DNA of 7,654 nt from Halobacteriales archaeon QS_9_70_65 (GTDB lineage: Archaea; Halobacteriota; Halobacteria; Halobacteriales; Haloarculaceae): contig PXSC01000148.1 in assembly GCA_003023535.1 (NCBI GenBank), positions 1 to 7,654 on the forward strand, read 5' to 3'. Made by a program: the position numbers and the translations under genes. Positions 5,035 to 7,654 of this stretch are shown one piece after another (the stretch's first letter is position 1; each line of letters starts with the position of its first letter). The notes under the pieces are model-generated. The model had not been told where the DNA came from. It worked only from the letters and a program-made list of their open reading frames with translations, and did no database searches.

Positions 5035-5264
5035 ACCCGATTTCTCGGAGTGCTCCCGGAGATACAGCTCGAGGTACGTCCGGTGGACGGCCTCGCGTTC
5101 GTCGCGGCCCTCAAGGCCCAAACCCTTTTATGCCACAGCGGCATCGCGGCCATCGCGTCGACCCGGCGGGCCAGCAGGTACGTCTCGATCCGCCGCTCGA
5201 CGGTCCAGCCGTCGCGTGTCTCGACCATCCCGACAACCGCCTCGTCCTCGACCGGGTCGCCCAT
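5035..5264 (-). pseudogene. Unrecognised haloarchaeal gene with a frameshift
   Basis: From ATG 5264 the frame reads MGDPVEDEAVVGMVETRDGW, TVERRIETYLLARRVDAMAA, then MPLWHK (to 5127), a normal acidic haloarchaeal protein. After that it turns into RVWALRAATNARPSTGR, which looks out of frame. In a second minus frame, from 5127 on, plausible protein resumes: KGLGLEGRDEREAVHRTYLE then LYLREHSEKSGF (to about 5035). The switch falls in the homopolymer run AAAAGGGTTTGGG (5129-5117): gaining one base, or losing two, would join the halves as WHK(x)GLGLEGRDE. The second frame has no stop where the protein should end; it runs into the antitoxin promoter, so the 3' end may be damaged too. No T-rich box is seen 28-30 bases before 5264. 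I do not recognise the family and assign no function. A sequencing error in the homopolymer is possible. Confidence 0.5.
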
Positions 5265-5328
5265 GATGGAACTCTCTGGGGACGGTACGACGGCGGTACG
5301 GACGCGTGTCGTCGCGGTTCGAGGGCGG

Positions 5329-5688
5329 CTACCCGTCGACCACCCACTTCTCGGAGTAGGTCGTCCCGCAGTCGCAGGCGGCGTAGGCGTGCATCACGTC
5401 GCCCTCGGCGTAGAGGTCGCCGACCGCCTCGTTCTGCTCTTCGTCGCCGACGTCGCCGTCGGTGTCCATCGCGGCGCCGGCGAACGCCATCGGGTCCAGC
5501 CCCGTCGCACTTTCGAAGGCCGCCCGGCCGTCGTCGCCGGGCAGCACGAGAACGACGCCGTCGTCGACACGGGTGCCGATCTCGAGCAGGTCCTCCACCG
5601 ACCCGACGCCGTCCTCGTGGAGGTAGACGAGTACGTCGTCGGGTCGGTCGCCCGCCAGAAACGACTCGTAGCGGGCCTCGCCGTTCAT
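5329..5688 (-). CDS. DUF5807-like haloarchaeal protein
   Basis: A 119-residue acidic protein. The N-terminal half (MNGEARYESFLAGDRPDDVL, VYLHEDGVGSVEDLLEIGTR, VDDGVVLVLPGDDGRAAFES) looks like a small alpha/beta domain. The C-terminal half has EEQNEAVGDLYAEGDVMHAY (83-102), then AACDCGTTYSEKWVVDG. Cys105 and Cys107 (C-x-C-G) could bind metal or react with thiols, but two Cys alone are not proof. The pattern matches my memory of the haloarchaeal family DUF5807; no function is known to me. ATG 5688 overlaps the stop of the preceding gene by four bases (ATGA), which fixes the start and points to translational coupling; the open frame further upstream is Arg-rich and out of phase with the neighbouring gene. 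It is the third gene of the S6e operon, so a translation-related role is a possible inference only. Confidence 0.8.
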   Translation of the reverse strand: MNGEARYESFLAGDRPDDVLVYLHEDGVGSVEDLLEIGTRVDDGVVLVLPGDDGRAAFESATGLDPMAFAGAAMDTDGDVGDEEQNEAVGDLYAEGDVMHAYAACDCGTTYSEKWVVDG

Positions 5689-6098
5689 CCGTCGAGGTCC
5701 TCGGCTATCGAGGCGAGGTCGTCGTCCGGCGAATCGACGACCCGGTAGACGGCCTCCTCGCCGGGCGCCCGGAGGCCGTACTGCCGGCCGTCGACGACGA
5801 CGTCGACGAGGACGGTCCGACCGGGGGCGAGCCCCTTCTCGTCGACCCACGCCGCCAGTCGGTTGTCGCCGTCGCGCTCCCGGGCCATGCGGGCGTTGTC
5901 GTAGAGCCCGCGCAGCTCGAGGTCGCCGTCGAGGGCGACGGTGACGGGCGCGTGATAGGTCGATCCGACGGCGTCGACCCGGACGACACCCTCGGGGGCC
6001 GTGCCGTCCGGCAGCCGCACCTTCGGGCGGTCGAGGGCGCCGCTCTCGACGATCTCCGCGCGGACGGTGTCGACGCCGTCGGAGGTGACGCTGGGCAT
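5685..6098 (-). CDS. DUF7112-like haloarchaeal protein
   Basis: A 137-residue acidic protein without signal peptide, membrane segment or cysteine. It reads as a beta-rich fold: TVRAEIVESGALDRPKVRLP (11-30), EGVVRVDAVGSTYHAPVTVA (36-55), DLELRGLYDNARMARERDGD (59-78), NRLAAWVDEKGLAPGRTVLV (79-98), then VVVDGRQYGLRAPGEEAVYR. The Y/FDNARLAR and YGLRAPGE blocks match my memory of a haloarchaeal family labelled DUF7112; the name is less certain than the fact that it is a conserved gene. Function unknown. It starts 16 bases after the S6e stop and ends in an ATGA overlap with the next gene, so it is the middle gene of a three-gene operon sharing the S6e promoter. No Shine-Dalgarno sequence is evident in the 16-base gap. 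Confidence 0.78.
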   Translation of the reverse strand: MPSVTSDGVDTVRAEIVESGALDRPKVRLPDGTAPEGVVRVDAVGSTYHAPVTVALDGDLELRGLYDNARMARERDGDNRLAAWVDEKGLAPGRTVLVDVVVDGRQYGLRAPGEEAVYRVVDSPDDDLASIAEDLDG

Positions 6099-6114
6099 GG
6101 AGCCGGAAAGGCGA

Positions 6115-6516
6115 TCACCCGTCCCCGTTCTCGTCGCCGTCGCCGAGCAGGTCCTCGACGGACTCCTCGCCGCGGGCGACGATCTTGGCGTTGATCTGCC
6201 GCGTCACGTCGGAGATCTCGGCGCCGCGGACGGTGACGCGCTTGCGCTCGCCGTCGACGGTCGGCTCGAAGCCGACGCCGCCCTCCAGCAGGACCGCCGC
6301 GGTTCCGGAGCCGTCGACGTCCTCCCGCATCGGCCGGCCGGAGGTGTCGGAGCCGCCGGTGACCTCGAGCTCGTACCCCGACAGCCCGACAGCGCTGCCG
6401 TCGATCGTCTCGCCGATGGAGCGGCCGACGAATCGGTTCGCGTCCTGTCCGTCCACGTCGAAGGAGTGCGTGGCGCCGTCGTCGGGGTCGCCGACGACGA
6501 CCTGGAAGTCCGCCAT
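6115..6516 (-). CDS. rps6e: 30S ribosomal protein S6e
   Basis: A 133-residue protein matching archaeal ribosomal protein eS6, a small-subunit component. The family signature, hydrophobic-x-G-G-x-D-x-x-G-x-P-M, is present as [12 protein letters not shown] (52-63). The usual conserved parts around it are also visible: [20 protein letters not shown] at the N-terminus, [14 protein letters not shown] (27-40), and [20 protein letters not shown] with TVRGAEIS (75-102), equivalent to the G-x-G-F-x-P-x-x-x-G-E-R-x-R-x-x-V-R-G block. The protein ends in a short Asp/Glu/Gly tail and lacks the long phosphorylated C-terminus of eukaryotic S6, as expected for archaea. The length is normal. ATG 6516 has a TTTT box 29 bases upstream. 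It is first in an operon with the two DUF genes downstream. Confidence 0.96.
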   Translation of the reverse strand: MADFQVVVGDPDDGATHSFDVDGQDANRFVGRSIGETIDGSAVGLSGYELEVTGGSDTSGRPMREDVDGSGTAAVLLEGGVGFEPTVDGERKRVTVRGAEISDVTRQINAKIVARGEESVEDLLGDGDENGDG

Positions 6517-6539
6517 ACCCGTTGGAACTGGGCGCGTCG

Positions 6540-6547
6540 GCAAAAGG
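6540..6547 (-). promoter_or_regulatory. TATA-like box for the S6e operon
   Basis: The minus strand reads CCCTTTTGCC. The first T of TTTT (6545) is 29 bases before ATG 6516. It is essentially the same box as before the USP genes at 757 and 2065. Confidence 0.55.
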
Positions 6548-6632
6548 GTATTGAAACGACCGGAGGCGGCTCCCTGCGGCCCGCGGGCCCCGGCGCCCGC
6601 CGACCGCACGGCGGCGAGGCGATGAGTGGAAC

Positions 6633-6657
6633 GCGGCACACCGCGGCGGTGTGCCGC
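6633..6657. other. Near-perfect inverted repeat with 12-bp arms
   Basis: GCGGCACACCGC (6633-6644) and GCGGTGTGCCGC (6646-6657) are perfect reverse complements separated by one base. It lies 117 bases before the S6e start and outside any gene. No T-run follows on either strand, so it is not an obvious terminator. A protein-binding site or a transcript hairpin are both possible. Confidence 0.6.
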
Positions 6658-7001
6658 TACCGACAGCAGTCAACCGGTGGGCCGCCCCGCCCCTGTCCGC
6701 TCACCCACGGTGACAGCGCGGGACGGTATCGGAGCTACGTTCTCCATGTGAATAAGTCTCACGGACGCGCCGACGGCCGTTTCGGCGGCCGGCGACGCCG
6801 CCCGCGGCCCTCAGTGGCCGTCGCTCGGACACGATGAATATACGACCGGCGTTCGCGTACCGTCACGCGGACGAGCGACGGTGTTGCACTCACACGACGA
6901 CCCGGCGCGCCCGTGGCGGGCGCCCGAGCGACCGGGGCGCGGCACCGACGACCGCGGTCGGCGCGACCCCGGCCGCAGCGACGGGGAGCCCCGCCGTAGC
7001 T
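6658..7001. other. Non-coding or decayed stretch with no recognisable feature
   Basis: I find no convincing protein, RNA gene or repeat here. Open frames exist on both strands, but their products are Arg/Gly/Pro-rich and lack the acidic composition of the real genes. The short AT-richer patch at 6746-6763 (ATGTGAATAAGTCTCAC) is the only compositional break. Confidence 0.5.
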
Positions 7002-7064
7002 GACGTCCGCGTCGCCGGCGTCGGGATGACGTCGTTCGGCGAGTCGCCCGACCGGTCCGCCCGG
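7002..7064 (+). pseudogene. Remnant resembling the N-terminus of a thiolase
   Basis: The plus strand encodes DVRVAGVGMTSFGESPDRSA then R, which resembles the first 20-odd residues of archaeal SCP2/acetyl-CoA acetyltransferase-type thiolases (pattern VxVxGxGMTxFG, from memory of the family). The next residues should be of the DLFxEA type but are IEHVSTSSPA, so similarity ends near 7064. No suitable start codon precedes it; the upstream reading is Ala/Thr/Gly-rich. If real, it is a short 5' scrap of a lost gene. It is short and recognised by eye only, so chance similarity is possible. Confidence 0.38.
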
Positions 7065-7069
7065 ATCGA

Positions 7070-7253
7070 ACACGTCTCGACGAGTTCGCCGGCGGTGTGC
7101 GGCTCCTCGGCCGCCGCCCGGAGCAGCCGCCGGCGGGCGGCATCGTCCAGCGCCGACGGCGCCTCCGTGTCGACGCCGGAGATCTTTTTCCCCGGCCGAA
7201 CGACGCGCTCGTCGGCTCCCGTCTCCGTTCGCGTCCTGCCAGCATCTCGGTCA
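7070..7253 (-). pseudogene. Remnant resembling the N-terminal half of an HTH regulator
   Basis: On the minus strand one frame reads ADERVVRPGKKISGVDTEAP, then SALDDAARRRLLRAAAEEPH and TAGELVETC. This resembles the first two helices of ArsR-like winged helix-turn-helix regulators common in haloarchaea (xLxDxxRRxLLxAAxxEPxTxxELVExC). The recognition helix that should follow (of the type STVYRRL) is absent: the frame continues SIRADRSGDSPNDV, which is the reverse of the thiolase-like piece. The only ATG nearby (7254) is in a different frame, so the 5' end may be shifted as well. The minus strand has an AAATA box near 7313. I infer a truncated regulator gene; confidence is modest because no search was possible. 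Confidence 0.42.
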
Positions 7254-7349
7254 TGCCCGTTCGTAGCGGTCGCGGCGTGGCCTATCCCGACCCTACCATA
7301 CGCAGGGGTATTTGTACGTGGACCGCGGGCGGCGCGACGGCTCCGGTCG

Positions 7350-7376
7350 CGGCGCCGGTTCGGCGCGCTGGCGCCG
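7350..7376. other. Inverted repeat after the DUF58-like gene
   Basis: CGGCGCC (7350-7356) and GGCGCCG (7370-7376) can pair around a 13-base loop, 20 bases beyond the stop of the minus-strand gene ending at 7396. It could help end or stabilise that transcript, but no U-run follows and GC-rich DNA makes such arms common. Confidence 0.25.
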
Positions 7377-7395
7377 GGTTTACTCCGAGCGTCCG

Positions 7396-7654
7396 CTACG
7401 CGAGCCAGACGCTGGCGAAGGCGTCGAAGTAGTCGGCGTCGGTCTCGACGAGGATGTGGTCGGCGCCGAGGCCGGTCGTCCGCTGGGAGACGGCTTCGAT
7501 GTGACCGTCGAGCCGGCGCCGGTAGCTGGCGGCCAGCCCCTCGCTGAAGTACGACCGCTTCGTCGCGTCGCTCTCGGGGTCGTCGAACAGCGTGTCGCCG
7601 GCGATCGGCGGGTCCCGCTCGGCCGGCGCGACGACGCGGACCAACAGTACGTCG
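7396..7654 (-). CDS. DUF58-like protein, C-terminal end (runs off the right edge)
   Basis: Only the last 85 codons are present; the gene begins beyond base 7654. The visible part starts with DVLLVRVVAPAERDPPIAGD (hydrophobic strand followed by the A-P-x-E-x-x-P turn), continues TLFDDPESDATKRSYFSEGL and ASYRRRLDGHIEAVSQRTTG, and ends LGADHILVETDADYFDAFAS-VWLA. This order matches the C-terminal half of the von Willebrand factor A-like domain of DUF58 proteins: strand with xVLAPxExxP, a short variable insert, helix YRRRLxxHxxxL, then strand xxxxVxTDxxxxD. In archaea DUF58 genes usually lie next to a MoxR-type AAA ATPase; that would be outside the window. No frameshift is seen. I am fairly confident of the family and certain that it is protein coding. 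Confidence 0.75.
   Translation of the reverse strand, partial: DVLLVRVVAPAERDPPIAGDTLFDDPESDATKRSYFSEGLAASYRRRLDGHIEAVSQRTTGLGADHILVETDADYFDAFASVWLA

Noticed and set aside
5125..5132. TATA-like CTTTTATG on the plus strand
   Set aside because: It is the coding strand complement of the homopolymer run in the broken minus-strand gene, and no plus-strand gene starts about 28 bases downstream.
4476..5264. Single 262-residue protein joining the unknown gene, the antitoxin start and the toxin
   Set aside because: The linking segments are Arg-rich and unlike haloarchaeal protein, and better protein-like sequence appears in other frames at both junctions; it is a product of two frameshifts.
4810..5748. 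312-residue plus-strand open frame
   Set aside because: Antisense to the antitoxin/unknown gene/DUF5807 region; no recognisable motif and an unlikely composition.
5705..6673. 322-residue minus-strand open frame
   Set aside because: Out-of-frame shadow of S6e and the DUF7112-like gene, extremely Arg-rich.
6670..6747. 25-residue minus-strand open frame beginning MENVAPIPSRAV, near an AT-rich patch
   Set aside because: Too short to judge, no clear promoter spacing and no recognisable similarity.
6834..7547. 237-residue plus-strand open frame as a real gene
   Set aside because: Apart from the 21-residue thiolase-like piece the product is Ser/Arg/Ala-rich, and its end is antisense to the DUF58-like gene.

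Overview
The window looks like chromosomal DNA of a halophilic archaeon (class Halobacteria). It is very GC-rich, the proteins are rich in Asp/Glu and poor in Lys, and the ribosomal protein S6e is archaeal in size. Most start codons have no Shine-Dalgarno sequence. Instead a T-rich TATA-like box lies 28-30 bases before the ATG, as expected for leaderless haloarchaeal transcripts. Family names come from reading the translations and remembered family motifs; no database search was run.

Layout. 1-242 (-): start of a DUF5806-like gene running off the left edge. 243-756: no gene, but an array of six ~63-bp repeats made of two imperfect hairpins. 757-1646 (+): a small non-canonical universal stress protein (USP) overlapping a GNAT acetyltransferase by 4 bases. 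1643-2032 (-): a USP gene that has lost its 5' end, tail to tail with the GNAT gene and head to head with a canonical ATP-motif USP (2065-2502, +). 2542-3639 (+): DHH/DHHA1 phosphoesterase. 3723-4232 (-): two-helix membrane protein with a C-terminal SHOCT domain. 4392-4460 (+): a fragment resembling the 3' end of the DHH gene. 4476-4994 (-): an intact-looking PIN (VapC-type) toxin gene behind a broken AbrB-type antitoxin. 4995-5264 (-): a frameshifted gene of unknown family. 6516 down to 5329 (-): an operon of S6e, a DUF7112-like protein and a DUF5807-like protein. 6517-7395: no intact gene, but apparent remnants of a thiolase start (+) and an HTH regulator start (-). 7396-7654 (-): C-terminal end of a DUF58-like protein running off the right edge.

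Conserved housekeeping and stress genes alternate with decayed pieces: the truncated USP, the DHH tail fragment, the broken antitoxin, the frameshifted gene and the thiolase/HTH remnants. I do not see a complete new defence or mobile system. The most notable items are the covarying hairpin repeat array and the toxin gene with a damaged antitoxin under a palindromic promoter.
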